A DNA stretch of 64,000 bases from an uncultured Stenotrophomonas sp. (GCA_913775725.1 CAJYNG010000017.1:1-64000), one strand, 5' to 3'. Positions 27,018 through 37,691 are shown, numbered from the stretch's first letter. Made by a program: numbers and translations. The notes: generated by a model from the sequence alone, not told the origin.

Positions 27018-27380
27018 TCAGGCCGGATCGCGTTCGGACCAGACCGCCAGTTCATTGCCACCGGGCTCGACGAACTGGAAGCGGCTGCCGCCGGGGAAGG
27101 AAAACACCGGCCGCACGATCTCACCGCCAGCGTTGCGCACCGCCGCTTCGACCGGCACCAGCTGGTCGGCATACAGCACCAGCAGCGGTGCGCCGCTGTC
27201 GCTGGCCCGCTGGGGCTGGCCGCGGAAGAAGCCCCCTTGCAGGCGGCCATCGTCGAACGCGGTGTAGTCGCTGCCATAGTCGACGAACGACCAGCCGAAC
27301 ACCTTCTCGAAGAAGGCACGGCTGGCGGCCGGGTCGCTGGAGGCGAATTCAACGTAGTCGATGCGGCGCTCGCGGCTCAT
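27018..27380 (-). CDS. VOC family (glyoxalase-like) protein
   Basis: A 120-aa single vicinal-oxygen-chelate domain: YVEFASSDPAASRAFFEKVF at the N-terminus and GGSRFQFVEPGGNELAVWS at the C-terminus, the usual beta-alpha-beta-beta-beta halves. Substrate unknown. The ATG at 27380 has AAGGA 7 bases upstream; an in-frame GTG at 27410 overlapping the fimV stop is possible but has no ribosome binding site. It lies 26 bp after fimV in a fimV-VOC-truA-trpF run. Confidence 0.85.
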   Translation of the reverse strand: MSRERRIDYVEFASSDPAASRAFFEKVFGWSFVDYGSDYTAFDDGRLQGGFFRGQPQRASDSGAPLLVLYADQLVPVEAAVRNAGGEIVRPVFSFPGGSRFQFVEPGGNELAVWSERDPA

Positions 27381-27387
27381 GGCACGG

Positions 27388-27392
27388 TCCTT
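27388..27392 (-). promoter_or_regulatory. Ribosome binding site AAGGA setting the VOC start
   Basis: AAGGA stands 7 bases before the ATG at 27380 and favours it over the upstream GTG at 27410. Confidence 0.7.
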
Positions 27393-27406
27393 GTCAGCAG
27401 GTTCGG

Positions 27407-29464
27407 TCACGGCAGGCGGGCCAGCAATTCGCGCGCCTGTGCCTGGCTGTGCAGGTCGCCGCCTTCTGCGACTTCCAGCAGCAGGGTACGCGCAGTCTGC
27501 GCGTCGCCCAGATCAAGATAGGCGATGGCCAGCTCCAGGCGCTCCTGCCCGGCGCGGGGCGACCAGCCAGCGTCGGCGCCGGTCGCCGCCATGATCGGCG
27601 CGGCCTCCTCGTGATGTGGGGCATCGATGCCGTCGTGGTCGATGGGAGCATGATCGATGGTATCGACCGGGGCGTCGACGCCATGCGTTTCCGCCGGCAG
27701 ATCGAACACACCACGGAACTGCGGCTGCTGTTCGGCATGCAGCGCATAGTCCGGCACGCCCACTTCGGCCGCGGCCTCCGGTGCGACCAGCGCATCCTGC
27801 ACCGGCTCGACGACGACACCCTCGCTGCTGGTGGGTGCAGGTTCGTCCCAGCGCGGCAGATCGGTCACCGCCTCGGGCAGTACGACCATCTCGTCGTCGC
27901 GCAGCGTGCCGGCTTGCCAGTCGGCCGGCACCACAGGGTCAGTGGTCGGATCGACCGCTGTTTCGGCCGGTGTCTCGGGCTCGCTCGCCCAGGCCGGCAT
28001 CGCCGGTTCCTGGCGGCCACCCTCGGCTACCGCCGACGACCACGAAGACTGCTCGGCCAGCGTATCCAGCGCCCCGCCCGCCGGCACCGCCGCGGCCAGG
28101 CCGGCGGCATCGTCTTCCTCACGCAGCGGCGGCAGCGGCGACGGCTTGCGACGACGCAACAGCCAGGCCGCACCCGCCGCCAGCAGCAGCACCGGCAGCC
28201 CCAGCCAGTACCACGGCGTTGCCGCATCGCGGGCATCCGGTGCCTGCGCCAGGCGCTGCTGCGCGGCGGCCAGGTCGTTGTCCTTCATCGCGATCAGCGA
28301 CTGCTGCTGTTCCTTGAGTTTCTCCAGGTCAGCCACGCGCTGCTTCAGCTCGCCGATCTCGGCATCGCGGGTGGCGATGTCCTCACGCGCCTGGCGCAGT
28401 TGTTCGTTGCCCAGCATGTCACCCTCGCTGCCGGCAGCGGTGCCGGTGGTTGTGCCCGCGTGCGCGGCGTCGGATGCCAGCGCCGGAGCGATCTCAAGTC
28501 GTGCCCCGTTGGCCGCAGCCGGGGAAGAAGCGTTCGTGGTTTCGACCTTGGCGACCGGGGCGACGGTACCCGCGGGTTGCGGCACGGTACGCGCCTGCCG
28601 CCATTGCGCAGCGTGCTCGCGCACGAGCGTCGCCGCTTCGGCAGCGTCGACCGCAGCAAGCGCATCGCTGCCTGGCATGCGCAGCACCGCCCCCTGCTTG
28701 AGCAGGTTGACGTTGCCACGGATGAAGGCTTCGGGATTGGCACGCAACAGGGCGATCATCGCGCGGTCGCGACTGACCTGGTTGCTACGTGCCACTGCAC
28801 TGGCGATCTGCGACAGGGTCTGCCCGCGTTGCACGGTGATGCTGCCATCGGCCGCCGGTGCAGCAACCAGCGCGGAGGCCGCACGCGGGCGTGCCGGTGC
28901 TGACGCCACCGCAGGTGGCGGCGTAGTGGGCGTCTCTGCTGCTGGCACCGTTGCCGAAGCCGAAGCCGGTGCAGGTTCGCGCACGATGGTATTGGACAGC
29001 GTGCCGGCCGGTGCAACGATCTCCGGCTCGGCCACGGCCAACGCACTGGGCGGCGCATCGACCAGCGCCGAGTACTCGCGCACCAGACGGCCCTGGCCCC
29101 AGTCGGCTTCGATCAGGAAACTCAGCGACGGGGTCTCGACCGGCGCCTGCGAGGTGACGCGCACCACCGCCCTGCCCTGCGTGTCGCGGGTCAGCTCGAA
29201 CTGCAGTTCACTGACAAGTCCGGTTGGCCGCTGCAGGCCGACACGTTCGAAGGTGACCGGTGAGGCCAGTGCGACGCGCAGGTTCTCCAGCTCGGACGGG
29301 TCAGCCGACACCACCGGGATTTCGGCCAGCAACGGCTGCCCCGGCTTGGACAGGACACGGATGTCCCCCAGGCCCAATGCGAGTGCCGAACTGCTGGCCA
29401 GGGCCAGCAGCGCGGTGGAAAGATAGAGGAGCGGGCGCTTTGCGCCCCTGGCCCGTTTATTCAT
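27407..29464 (-). CDS. fimV: FimV-like pilus/motility hub protein with LysM domain
   Basis: FimV is an inner-membrane, peptidoglycan-binding protein that supports type IV pilus assembly and polar organisation. The 685-aa product has a signal peptide (about residues 1-30, ending SSALALGLGDI), a conserved FimV N-terminal domain (VLSKPGQPLLAEIPVVSAD), a LysM region around residues 200-250, a coiled coil near 375-415, one transmembrane helix near 430 (YWLGLPVLLLAAGAAWLL), an acidic periphery, and a C-terminal TPR-like cap (LELAIAYLDLGDAQTARTLL). No good ribosome binding site precedes the ATG; a TATAGT sits only 7 bases upstream. Confidence 0.92.
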   Translation of the reverse strand: MNKRARGAKRPLLYLSTALLALASSSALALGLGDIRVLSKPGQPLLAEIPVVSADPSELENLRVALASPVTFERVGLQRPTGLVSELQFELTRDTQGRAVVRVTSQAPVETPSLSFLIEADWGQGRLVREYSALVDAPPSALAVAEPEIVAPAGTLSNTIVREPAPASASATVPAAETPTTPPPAVASAPARPRAASALVAAPAADGSITVQRGQTLSQIASAVARSNQVSRDRAMIALLRANPEAFIRGNVNLLKQGAVLRMPGSDALAAVDAAEAATLVREHAAQWRQARTVPQPAGTVAPVAKVETTNASSPAAANGARLEIAPALASDAAHAGTTTGTAAGSEGDMLGNEQLRQAREDIATRDAEIGELKQRVADLEKLKEQQQSLIAMKDNDLAAAQQRLAQAPDARDAATPWYWLGLPVLLLAAGAAWLLRRRKPSPLPPLREEDDAAGLAAAVPAGGALDTLAEQSSWSSAVAEGGRQEPAMPAWASEPETPAETAVDPTTDPVVPADWQAGTLRDDEMVVLPEAVTDLPRWDEPAPTSSEGVVVEPVQDALVAPEAAAEVGVPDYALHAEQQPQFRGVFDLPAETHGVDAPVDTIDHAPIDHDGIDAPHHEEAAPIMAATGADAGWSPRAGQERLELAIAYLDLGDAQTARTLLLEVAEGGDLHSQAQARELLARLP

Positions 29465-29481
29465 GGGCGACACTATAAAGC

Positions 29482-29501
29482 GTGCGGACCGGGGTCCGCA
29501 C
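29482..29501. repeat. Perfect palindrome upstream of fimV
   Basis: GTGCGGACC-GG-GGTCCGCAC, 9-bp perfect arms, 18 bp before the fimV ATG. It overlaps the place where a -35 box would be, so it could act as a REP unit or an operator. Confidence 0.6.
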
Positions 29502-29505
29502 CCAT

Positions 29506-29563
29506 GTAGAGCCGAGCCCATGCTCGGCTGCATGGCCTGAGCCGAGCGTGGGCTCGGCTCTAC
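29506..29563. repeat. SMAG-type REP pair between asd and fimV
   Basis: GTAGAGCCGAGCCCATGCTC (starting 29506) and its inverted partner ending 29563 form a head-to-head pair, the dimer form known for Stenotrophomonas maltophilia GTAG elements. Confidence 0.85.
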
Positions 29564-29565
29564 AG

Positions 29566-29590
29566 AAAAGGCCGGGCATTGCCCGGCCTC
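29566..29590 (-). terminator. Terminator of asd
   Basis: On the minus strand GGCCGGGC-AAT-GCCCGGCC is followed by TTTT, 7 bp after the asd stop codon at 29595. Confidence 0.8.
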
Positions 29591-29594
29591 TCCA

Positions 29595-30623
<1,029 letters not shown>

Positions 30624-30680
30624 GGGGGAAACTCTCACGAAAACGGGGATGGGGAAAAACACGCACGACAGCTGGGTTCG

Positions 30681-30715
30681 GGGAACCTCCTCAAGCGGGG
30701 CGCGCGGAGGTTCCC
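30681..30715. repeat. 10-bp perfect hairpin between the hydroxyacid dehydrogenase and asd
   Basis: GGGAACCTCC and GGAGGTTCCC pair perfectly around a 15-base GC-rich loop. It touches the stop codon of the upstream gene. There is no T tract, so it is not a standard terminator; it could be a processing or pausing signal between the two genes. Confidence 0.55.
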
Positions 30716-31752
30716 TATCGTTTCCCGGTTTTTTTGCCCAGAGTCACGCGCGCGGCCATCGCCGCGTCAGCGTTGATCGCGCTCGGCATGCGCGACGGGC
30801 CGCCGTCCATGCCGAGCCCGGCGACCAGATTATCGACGGCCAGCTGTACCATCGCCGTGCGCGTGGCCAGCGAGGCACTGCCGATGTGCGGAGTGAGCAC
30901 CACGTTGCGCAGCGCCAGCAGTTCGGGGCGTACCTTTGGCTCGCCTTCGTACACATCCAGACCCGCTGCAGCAAGGCGACCGTTGGCCAGCGCATCGGCC
31001 AGCGCGATCTCATCGACCAGGCCGCCGCGGGCGATGTTCACCAGCGTCGCCGACGGCTTCATCTTCGCCAGCGCGACGGCATCGATCAGGTGGTGCGAGG
31101 CCGGGGTATACGGCAGCACCAGCAGCAGGTGATCGGACTGCGCCAGCAGCGTATCCAGGTCTACATAACGGGCCCCCACCTCCGCTTCGGTCGCGGCGGG
31201 CAGCTGCGAACGGTTGTGGTACAGCACCTTCATGCCGAAACCATGCGCGCCGCGGCGGGCGATGCCCTGGCCGATGCGGCCCATGCCGAGGATGCCCAGC
31301 GTGCTGCCGTGGATGTCGGCACCAAGCATGGTCTGGAACGACCACTGCTGCCACTGGCCCTCGCGCAGCCAGCGCTCGGATTCAGTGATGCGGCGCGCGG
31401 TGGCCATCAGCAGTGCGAAGCCGAGATCGGCGGTGGTTTCAGTCAGGACGTCCGGCGTATTGCTGGCCAGGATGCCGGCCGCACTGAGCGCGTCGACATC
31501 CAGGTTGTTGTAGCCGACACCGACATTGGCGATCACCTGCAGCTGCGCGGCATCGGTTATCTGCGCTGCGCCGATGCGCTCGTTGAGGGTGATGATCGCG
31601 CCGTCGGCGCTGGCCAGCTGTTCGGCGATCTGCTCGGGCGACCAGGTGGTGACGGTGTCGGTGCCGCGCAGCTGCACGCGATCGCGCAGCGGCGCGATGG
31701 CCGCGTCGATCAGCGGCTGGCTCACCCACACGGTCGGCCGCGTGTCAGCCAT
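30715..31752 (-). CDS. D-isomer 2-hydroxyacid dehydrogenase (GhrB-like)
   Basis: A 345-aa NAD(P)-dependent dehydrogenase, probably a glyoxylate/hydroxypyruvate or 2-ketoacid reductase. NAD motif [14 protein letters not shown], catalytic Arg in NIARGG, Glu in DVYEGEP, His in LTPHIGSAS. The exact substrate cannot be read from sequence. The ATG at 31752 overlaps the aroC stop by 8 bp, so it is part of the prmB-aroC operon. Confidence 0.9.
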   Translation of the reverse strand: MADTRPTVWVSQPLIDAAIAPLRDRVQLRGTDTVTTWSPEQIAEQLASADGAIITLNERIGAAQITDAAQLQVIANVGVGYNNLDVDALSAAGILASNTPDVLTETTADLGFALLMATARRITESERWLREGQWQQWSFQTMLGADIHGSTLGILGMGRIGQGIARRGAHGFGMKVLYHNRSQLPAATEAEVGARYVDLDTLLAQSDHLLLVLPYTPASHHLIDAVALAKMKPSATLVNIARGGLVDEIALADALANGRLAAAGLDVYEGEPKVRPELLALRNVVLTPHIGSASLATRTAMVQLAVDNLVAGLGMDGGPSRMPSAINADAAMAARVTLGKKTGKR

Positions 31753-32848
31753 CGATCTGCCCGGGAATGCGCGGGGTGATCGTGCCGACATCGCCGCACT
31801 GCGCGCGATGGCGCAGCGCCTGGTCCATCAGCACCATCGCCACCATCGCCTCGGCGATCGGGGTGGCGCGGATGCCGACGCAGGGATCGTGGCGACCAGT
31901 GGTGACCACCTCCACCACGTTGCCGGCCGTGTCCAGCGACGGACCGGGCAGGCGCAGGCTGGAGGTCGGCTTCAGGGCGATCGAGGCGACCACCGGCTGG
32001 CCAGTGGAAATGCCACCGAGGATGCCGCCGGCATGGTTGCTGGCGAAGCCCTGGGGGGTCAGCAGGTCACGGTGTTCGGTGCCTTTCTGTGCGGCGCTGG
32101 CGAAACCATCGCCGATCTCCACGCCCTTCACTGCGTTGATACTCATCAGCGCGGCGGCGAGGTCGCCGTCGAGCTTGCCGTAGATCGGCTCGCCCCAGCC
32201 CGGCGGCACGTTGTCGGCCACCACGTCCACGCGCGCACCGACCGAATCACCGGACTTGCGCAGCGCATCCATGTACGCCTCCAGCTCGGGCACCTGCCCG
32301 GCGTGCGGCCAGAAGAACGGGTTGTCTTCCACCGCCGACCAGTCGAAACCGGCCGGGGTGATGTCGCCCAGCTGCGACAGGTAACCGCGCACGGTCACGC
32401 CGAAGCGCTCGGCCAGCCACTTCTTGGCGACCACGCCGGCGGCCACGCGCATGGTGGTCTCGCGGGCCGAAGAACGGCCGCCACCGCGCGGGTCACGGAT
32501 GCCGTACTTGTGCCAGTAGCTGTAGTCGGCATGACCCGGCCGGAACTGCTGGCCGATGTTGGCGTAATCCTTGCTGCGCTGGTCGGTGTTGCGGATCAGC
32601 AGCGCGATCGGGGTGCCGGTGGTCAGACCCTCGTACACGCCGGACAGGATCTCGACCTCGTCGGCCTCGCGGCGCGCAGAGGTGTGTCGGCTCTTGCCGG
32701 TCGCGCGGCGCTGCAGGTCGTGGGCGAATTCGGCCGCATCCAGCGCCAGCCCCGGCGGGCAACCGTCGATCACGCAGCCGATGGCCGGCCCGTGCGACTC
32801 GCCGAACGTGGTGACGGTGAACAGCTTGCCGAACGAATTGGAGCTCAC
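31745..32848 (-). CDS. aroC: Chorismate synthase
   Basis: Last step of the shikimate pathway: EPSP to chorismate, using reduced FMN. The 367-aa product starts [20 protein letters not shown], with the GESHG signature, and carries [14 protein letters not shown] and [17 protein letters not shown]. The GTG start at 32848 overlaps the prmB stop (GTGA). It is followed with an 8-bp overlap by the hydroxyacid dehydrogenase. Confidence 0.97.
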   Translation of the reverse strand: MSSNSFGKLFTVTTFGESHGPAIGCVIDGCPPGLALDAAEFAHDLQRRATGKSRHTSARREADEVEILSGVYEGLTTGTPIALLIRNTDQRSKDYANIGQQFRPGHADYSYWHKYGIRDPRGGGRSSARETTMRVAAGVVAKKWLAERFGVTVRGYLSQLGDITPAGFDWSAVEDNPFFWPHAGQVPELEAYMDALRKSGDSVGARVDVVADNVPPGWGEPIYGKLDGDLAAALMSINAVKGVEIGDGFASAAQKGTEHRDLLTPQGFASNHAGGILGGISTGQPVVASIALKPTSSLRLPGPSLDTAGNVVEVVTTGRHDPCVGIRATPIAEAMVAMVLMDQALRHRAQCGDVGTITPRIPGQIDG

Positions 32849-33774
32849 GGGCGCTGCGCCGCCAGTTCGGTGATGCGCGCGCTGTGCGCGATCAGCTCGC
32901 GGCATTCGACCGCGAAGATGCCCATCTGGCCGACCTTGAACTCGATCCAGGCGAAGTCGACTTCCGGCAGCAGCTTGACCAGATGCTGCTCGGATTCGCC
33001 CACTTCACAGATCAGCAGACCGTCTTCGCTCAGGTGCAGCGGCGCGTCACGCAGGATCTTCAGCACCAGGTCCAGTCCGTCGTCGCCGGCACGCAGGCCC
33101 ATTTCCGGCTCGTAGGAGTATTCCTGCGGCAGGGCATCGGTCTCGTCGTTGGTGACGTACGGCGGGTTGGTGACGATCAGGTCGTAGTGGCGGCCGGTCA
33201 GGCCGTTGAACAGGTCCGACTTGAGCAGGGTGACGTTGTGCGCCTGCAGGCGCTCCTTGTTTTCCTCGGCCAGCGACAACGCGTCATCGCTCAGATCGAC
33301 ACCGTCCACTTCCCAGTTCGGGTAGTAGTGGCCCATGGCGATGGCGATGCAGCCCGAACCGGTGCACAGGTCCAGCGCACGGCTGACATCGCGGCCGGCC
33401 AGCCACGGCTCGAAACCGCACTCGATCAGTTCGGCGATCGGCGAGCGCGGCACCAGGGCGCGCGTATCGCTCTTGAAGCTGAGGCCGGCGAACCAGGCCT
33501 CACCGGTCAGGTAGGCGGCCGGGACGCGCTCATCAATGCGGCGCTGGAACAGCTCCAGCACGCGCAGCTTCTCGGCCTTCAGCAGGCGCGCCTGGCCGTA
33601 GGCCGGGCCAAGGTCATGCGGCAGGTGCAGGCTGTGGAGCACCAGCTGGGTGGCCTCGTCCAGCGCATTGTCATAGCTGTGCCCGAAGGTCAGCCCGGCT
33701 TCGTTGAAACGGCTGGTGCCGTAGCGGATCAGATCGATGATCGTGTGGAGTTCGGCGGCCGTTTCAGCGGTCAT
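32845..33774 (-). CDS. prmB: Ribosomal protein uL3 N5-glutamine methyltransferase
   Basis: Methylates a glutamine of ribosomal protein L3. The 309-aa class I SAM methyltransferase has the SAM motif [10 protein letters not shown] (135-144) and the catalytic NPPY at residues 203-206, and the PrmB-specific N-terminal helical domain. PrmC is the paralogue, but the linkage to aroC and the sequence [13 protein letters not shown] are typical of PrmB. The ATG at 33774 is used. Confidence 0.94.
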   Translation of the reverse strand: MTAETAAELHTIIDLIRYGTSRFNEAGLTFGHSYDNALDEATQLVLHSLHLPHDLGPAYGQARLLKAEKLRVLELFQRRIDERVPAAYLTGEAWFAGLSFKSDTRALVPRSPIAELIECGFEPWLAGRDVSRALDLCTGSGCIAIAMGHYYPNWEVDGVDLSDDALSLAEENKERLQAHNVTLLKSDLFNGLTGRHYDLIVTNPPYVTNDETDALPQEYSYEPEMGLRAGDDGLDLVLKILRDAPLHLSEDGLLICEVGESEQHLVKLLPEVDFAWIEFKVGQMGIFAVECRELIAHSARITELAAQRP

Positions 33775-33896
33775 GGCGGTACTGCGGGCAAAGTGGCCCC
33801 CGATTATAGGGGCTGGCGCCCGCGGCGGCATCCGTTGCGGCAGAAACGATCGGGCCGCAGCCGTTATGATGGAGCCCATTTCGCGCGGGAGCCCCC

Positions 33897-34547
33897 ATGT
33901 TCAATCGCAACGCCGGCATCATCCTGCTGATCGCCCTGGCGGCGGGGCTCGGCCTGCTGGCCGCCCAGCAGGTGTTCGCGCCGAAGCCGCCGGCCAACGC
34001 CCCGGCCACCGAAGCGGTCACGCTGTACCCGCAGCCGCGTGAACTGCCCGACTTCAACCTGGCCCAATCCGACGGCACCCGCCTGATCCCGGGCGAACTG
34101 AAGGGCCACTGGACCCTGGTATTCCTGGGCTTCACCTTCTGCCCGGACGTCTGCCCGACCACCCTGGCCGAGCTGGCCGGCGCGCAGAACCAGTGGGAGG
34201 CCCTGCCCGATGGCCTGCGCCCGCGCGTGCTGTTCATTTCGGTCGACCCGGATCGCGACAGCGCCACGCGCCTGGGCGAGTACGTGCACGGTTTCCACAG
34301 GGACACCCTGGCCGCCACCGCCGATATCCCGTCGCTGGAGCGCTTCGCCACCTCGCTGGGCTTCGTGTTCCAGAAGATGCCGGGCAAGCACTTCGACGAG
34401 AACCCCGAGGATTACACCGTCGAGCACTCGGCCAGCCTGGCCGTGCTCGACCCGCAGGGCCGCCTTGCCGGCCTGGTGCGGCCCCCGTTCAATGCGCCGG
34501 CGATCGCCCGCGACCTGCAGAAGCTGACCGAGAAAACCGCCCCATGA
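33897..34547 (+). CDS. SCO1/SenC family copper chaperone
   Basis: A 216-aa membrane-anchored thioredoxin-fold protein that delivers copper to cytochrome c oxidase. N-terminal membrane anchor (about residues 7-26), copper ligands Cys82 and Cys86 in [10 protein letters not shown], and the third ligand His177 in [15 protein letters not shown] is also typical. The stop overlaps the psd start by 4 bp (ATGA). It is divergent from prmB. Confidence 0.93.
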   Translation: MFNRNAGIILLIALAAGLGLLAAQQVFAPKPPANAPATEAVTLYPQPRELPDFNLAQSDGTRLIPGELKGHWTLVFLGFTFCPDVCPTTLAELAGAQNQWEALPDGLRPRVLFISVDPDRDSATRLGEYVHGFHRDTLAATADIPSLERFATSLGFVFQKMPGKHFDENPEDYTVEHSASLAVLDPQGRLAGLVRPPFNAPAIARDLQKLTEKTAP

Positions 34548-35386
34548 GCCTCACCACCGCCCTGACGTACGCCCTGCCCCACCGCCTGCTGTCCTCGATG
34601 GCGCGTTCGCTGGCGTACTCGGACGATCCGCGCGTATCGCGCTGGCTGATCGACACGGTCACCCGCAAGTTCAACGTCAACCTGGACGAAGCGGCCAATC
34701 CGGACCCGCGCAGCTATGCGACCTTCAACCAGTTCTTCACCCGTGCACTGAAGCCGGGCGCGCGCGTGGCCGATGCCGATCCGCGCAGCCTGGTGATGCC
34801 GGCCGACGGCCGCATCAGCCAGCTGGGAAAGATCGAGGCCGGCCGCATCTTCCAGGCCAAGGGCCAGTCGTTCACCGCCGCCGAGCTGCTGGGCAGTGAC
34901 GAGGATGCCAAGCCGTACAACGATGGCCTGTACGCCACCGTGTACCTGTCGCCGCGCGATTACCACCGCGTGCACATGCCGTGGACCGGCACCCTGCGCG
35001 AGACGGTGCACGTGCCGGGGCGCCTGTTCAGCGTCGGCCCGGCCGCCGTCAACGGCGTACCGCGCCTGTTTGCGCGCAACGAGCGCCTGGTCTGCCACTT
35101 CGACACCAGCTTCGGCCCGATGGTCAGTGTGATGGTCGGTGCGCTGCTGGTGTCCGGCGTGGAAACCGTGTGGAGCGGCGAGGAGATCCCGGCCTACGGT
35201 GATCGCATCACCCGCAAGGACTACCGCGGCCAGGGCATCCAGCTGGAGCGCTTCGCCGAGATGGCGCGCTTCAACTACGGTTCGACCGTGATCGTGTTGT
35301 TGCCGCCGGGCGTGGCCGAGTTCGCGCCGCAGCTGGGCGCTGAAAGCCCGGTGCAGCTGGGCCAGGCCCTGGCGAAGCTGCGCTGA
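34544..35386 (+). CDS. psd: Phosphatidylserine decarboxylase
   Basis: Makes phosphatidylethanolamine from phosphatidylserine at the inner membrane. The 280-aa proenzyme self-cleaves between Gly246 and Ser247 of FNYGSTVIV to make the pyruvoyl group; the Asp and His of the autocleavage triad lie in [11 protein letters not shown] and DYHRVHMP. The ATG overlaps the SCO gene stop (ATGA). A 66-bp perfect palindrome begins 2 bp after its stop codon. Confidence 0.97.
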   Translation: MSLTTALTYALPHRLLSSMARSLAYSDDPRVSRWLIDTVTRKFNVNLDEAANPDPRSYATFNQFFTRALKPGARVADADPRSLVMPADGRISQLGKIEAGRIFQAKGQSFTAAELLGSDEDAKPYNDGLYATVYLSPRDYHRVHMPWTGTLRETVHVPGRLFSVGPAAVNGVPRLFARNERLVCHFDTSFGPMVSVMVGALLVSGVETVWSGEEIPAYGDRITRKDYRGQGIQLERFAEMARFNYGSTVIVLLPPGVAEFAPQLGAESPVQLGQALAKLR

Positions 35387-35387
35387 C

Positions 35388-35453
35388 AAAAAGGGGACGG
35401 AGGGGATTAAGTCGTTTATGCATAAACGACTTAATCCCCTCCGTCCCCTTTTT
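35388..35453. repeat. 66-bp perfect palindrome, copy 2, at the 3' end of psd
   Basis: Every base from 35388 to 35420 is complementary to 35421-35453: A5, GGGGACGGAGGGGATTAAGT, CGTTTATG and the mirror image. There is no loop. It starts 2 bp after the psd stop. The T5 tract makes it an effective terminator on both strands. Confidence 0.95.
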
Positions 35454-35483
35454 CCACGCCATGCGTGGAGGGAATCAACGGAA

Positions 35484-35502
35484 TGCCGGCCAGCGGCCGG
35501 CA
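35484..35502. repeat. REP hairpin TGCCGGCC/GGCCGGCA
   Basis: Perfect 8-bp inverted repeat with loop AGC, the same unit as at 11583-11601. Confidence 0.7.
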
Positions 35503-35513
35503 CTATCGGGTCT

Positions 35514-35573
35514 GTAGAGCCGAGCCCATGCTCGGCTGCCGGCAAAAACAGCCGAGCATGGGCTCGGCTCTAC
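35514..35573. repeat. SMAG-type REP pair after psd
   Basis: GTAGAGCCGAGCCCATGCTC starting 35514, and its inverted partner ending 35573, separated by CCGGCAAAAA. The pair can fold into one long hairpin. It lies 14 bp from the rraB stop codon. Confidence 0.88.
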
Positions 35574-35587
35574 AAGATGGAAGCGCG

Positions 35588-35935
35588 TTACTGCAGGGAC
35601 GGGGCCGGGCCGACGTCCATGCCGTCGTAGTCTTCCACGCCCTTCTCCGCGGCCAGCGCCGCGAATTCCTGGTTGCGGCGGTCCAGCGAAGCTTCGTCGT
35701 GGATTTCCACGCGCTCTACATGCAGCACGTGGAACGGCGCGTCACCCTCTTCCGGATCCTGCTCGAACAGTTCCACGAAGGTATAGCCCTGCGCCTGCAG
35801 GTGCTCTGCCAGTGCCTGCAGCGGCTCGGCGCTGGAGTGGACGAAGAAATACCCCCACAGCAACGGACCGTTGATGTCCCAGTCGGTGTTTTCGCGGAGG
35901 TTGGCGAACAGATTGCGGGTGTCTTCGAGGTCCAT
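35588..35935 (-). CDS. rraB: Ribonuclease E inhibitor RraB family protein
   Basis: A 115-aa acidic cytoplasmic protein. RraB in E. coli binds RNase E and changes which mRNAs it cuts. Sequence features are WDINGPLLWGYFFVHSS, EHLQAQGYTFVELFEQD and FHVLHVERVEIH, with an acidic C-terminal region (GVEDYDGMDVGPAP). The ATG at 35935 was chosen over the longer frame, which runs antisense through the next gene. It is 23 bp after the mltD-like gene. Confidence 0.85.
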   Translation of the reverse strand: MDLEDTRNLFANLRENTDWDINGPLLWGYFFVHSSAEPLQALAEHLQAQGYTFVELFEQDPEEGDAPFHVLHVERVEIHDEASLDRRNQEFAALAAEKGVEDYDGMDVGPAPSLQ

Positions 35936-35958
35936 GCGGGTTCCAGGGTCGTGGGGGG

Positions 35959-37569
35959 TTACTTGTCGCAGCCCTGCAGCTTCAGCGTCTGGCCGTGGCG
36001 CAGGCTGTAGGCCGGGGCCTTCAGGCCGTTGGCGCGGGCCAGGGTCGGCACGTCGCACTGGAACTTCGCCGCGATGGCACCCAGGGTCTCGCCCTTGCCC
36101 ACCTTGTGGCTGCGTACCGGCTTCGGCCGGGCGGCCGGTGCCGGGCGCGGCGTCGCCACTGCGGCCACCGGCGCGGTCGGCACGCTGGTGGATGCGGCTG
36201 CGTCGGCCACCGGCACGACACCACCCACCGCCACGCTGCCGGTATAGCTGGCCGCGGTCGGGCGCTTGATCGCCGCATTCAGATCGGCGGTGATCAGGGT
36301 GCGGGCCAGGTCGGCACGCGGGCCACTGACACAGTTGCGCTGGTACAGGCCGGCGATGCGGGTGGTAGCGTTGATCAGCGTGCCGGCCGGAATCCAACCA
36401 TCGGCTTCATAGCGCGGGTTGAGGTTGCGCAGCGCGCGCATGTAGCCATCGCGCGTACCGTGGCTGCCCAGGCAGATGGTCAGTTCGTAGATGGTGGTGG
36501 ACTTGGCAAGGCGCAGCGTGGCCGGCTGGGCGCTGATCTTCGGGAACTCCACGCCGTACTGCTGCGGGTGCAGGAAGATCCAGGCAGCGGCGATCACCAT
36601 CGGGACGTAGTCCTTGGTCTCGCCCGGGAACTGGTTGTAGACGCTGTCGGTCCAGAAGCTCTGGCCAGCGCTCTGCTTGAACACGCGCGCGGCACGGCCT
36701 TCGCCACCGTTGTAGGCGGCCACCGACATTTCCACGTTGTTGTTCAGTTCGCGCAGGCGCTCGTTGAGGTAGCTGGCGCTGGCTTCAGCGGCGCTGCGCG
36801 CGTCGAAACGGGTATCGAAGCCGGTGCCGTCCGGGCCGAGGCCGAACCGGCGGCCGGTGGCCGGCATGAACTGCATCAGGCCGGCGGCGCCGGCGCGCGA
36901 GGACGCATGCACGCGACCGTTGGATTCCTTGGCCATGATGCCGAACAGCAGTGCCTCGGGCAGGCCACGCTTCTCCCACTCCGGCCACATCACCGCGCGC
37001 AGGTTCTGGTAGTTCTCATAGCTGGTCAGCAGCGCCGGGCGCATGTCGGTCAGCCAGCGGCGGATGCCGGCCTGCACGGCCGGGTTGTATTCGACCATGC
37101 TGTCGAAGGCGTGCCGCTTGTCGTTGAGCAGCGCGGCGGCGCGGGCGGCTTCGGGCACGTCGGCGGTGAGGGGGCCGATATGGTCGGGGTCGGCTTCCAG
37201 GCGGTCGCCGCCTTCGTCGGCCACGTCATCGCTGGCAGCGGCATCAGCGTCATGCTTGAGCAGGCGCTTGTAGCTGGCCAGCAGGGTGCCCATCTGGCAG
37301 CCCTTCTGCTTCACGCAGTCGTTGAGGACATCTTCCATGTCCTCCAGCGCCGCGTCGGCCTCGTTGCTGCCCTTGGGGTCGGCATTGGCGACCAGCAGCA
37401 GGGCGTCGCTGTAGCGCTTCTCGGCGGCGGTCATGCGCTGCTGCAGCGCATCCACCTTCACCTTGTCCCGGGCCGAGACCCGCTGTGCATGGGCGTCGGG
37501 TGCCAGGGAAACCAGGCCGGCCAGGGCCAGCAGCGGCCAACCGCGGGAAATCAGGACAGGGACGGGCAT
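35959..37569 (-). CDS. Membrane-bound lytic transglycosylase, MltD-like, with LysM
   Basis: A 536-aa secreted peptidoglycan lytic transglycosylase. Signal peptide residues 1-29 (ending APDAHAQ). The SLT domain has catalytic Glu215 in IMAKESNGRVHASSRAGAAG, followed by LMQFMPATGRRFGLG and the AYNGGEGRAARVF motif. One C-terminal LysM (about 487-533, HKVGKGETLGAIAAKFQCD) binds peptidoglycan; E. coli MltD has two. No lipobox is present, so it is probably periplasmic rather than lipid-anchored. The ATG at 37569 begins the signal peptide. Confidence 0.88.
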   Translation of the reverse strand: MPVPVLISRGWPLLALAGLVSLAPDAHAQRVSARDKVKVDALQQRMTAAEKRYSDALLLVANADPKGSNEADAALEDMEDVLNDCVKQKGCQMGTLLASYKRLLKHDADAAASDDVADEGGDRLEADPDHIGPLTADVPEAARAAALLNDKRHAFDSMVEYNPAVQAGIRRWLTDMRPALLTSYENYQNLRAVMWPEWEKRGLPEALLFGIMAKESNGRVHASSRAGAAGLMQFMPATGRRFGLGPDGTGFDTRFDARSAAEASASYLNERLRELNNNVEMSVAAYNGGEGRAARVFKQSAGQSFWTDSVYNQFPGETKDYVPMVIAAAWIFLHPQQYGVEFPKISAQPATLRLAKSTTIYELTICLGSHGTRDGYMRALRNLNPRYEADGWIPAGTLINATTRIAGLYQRNCVSGPRADLARTLITADLNAAIKRPTAASYTGSVAVGGVVPVADAAASTSVPTAPVAAVATPRPAPAARPKPVRSHKVGKGETLGAIAAKFQCDVPTLARANGLKAPAYSLRHGQTLKLQGCDK

Positions 37570-37691
37570 TGATGGCACTGTGTGCGAAACAGGCAGGCAG
37601 AGTAGCGGCGCCGCCAAGGTCCGGGCAAGCCGACCTTCGGACCGTCACCGCCGGCGGTTAACATTGGGCTATTCACCACAAGGGCTGGACC

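Noticed and set aside
35936-36397. Longer reading frame upstream of rraB
   Set aside because: The extension is antisense to the end of the mltD-like gene on the same strand in another frame; the ATG at 35935 gives the normal RraB length.
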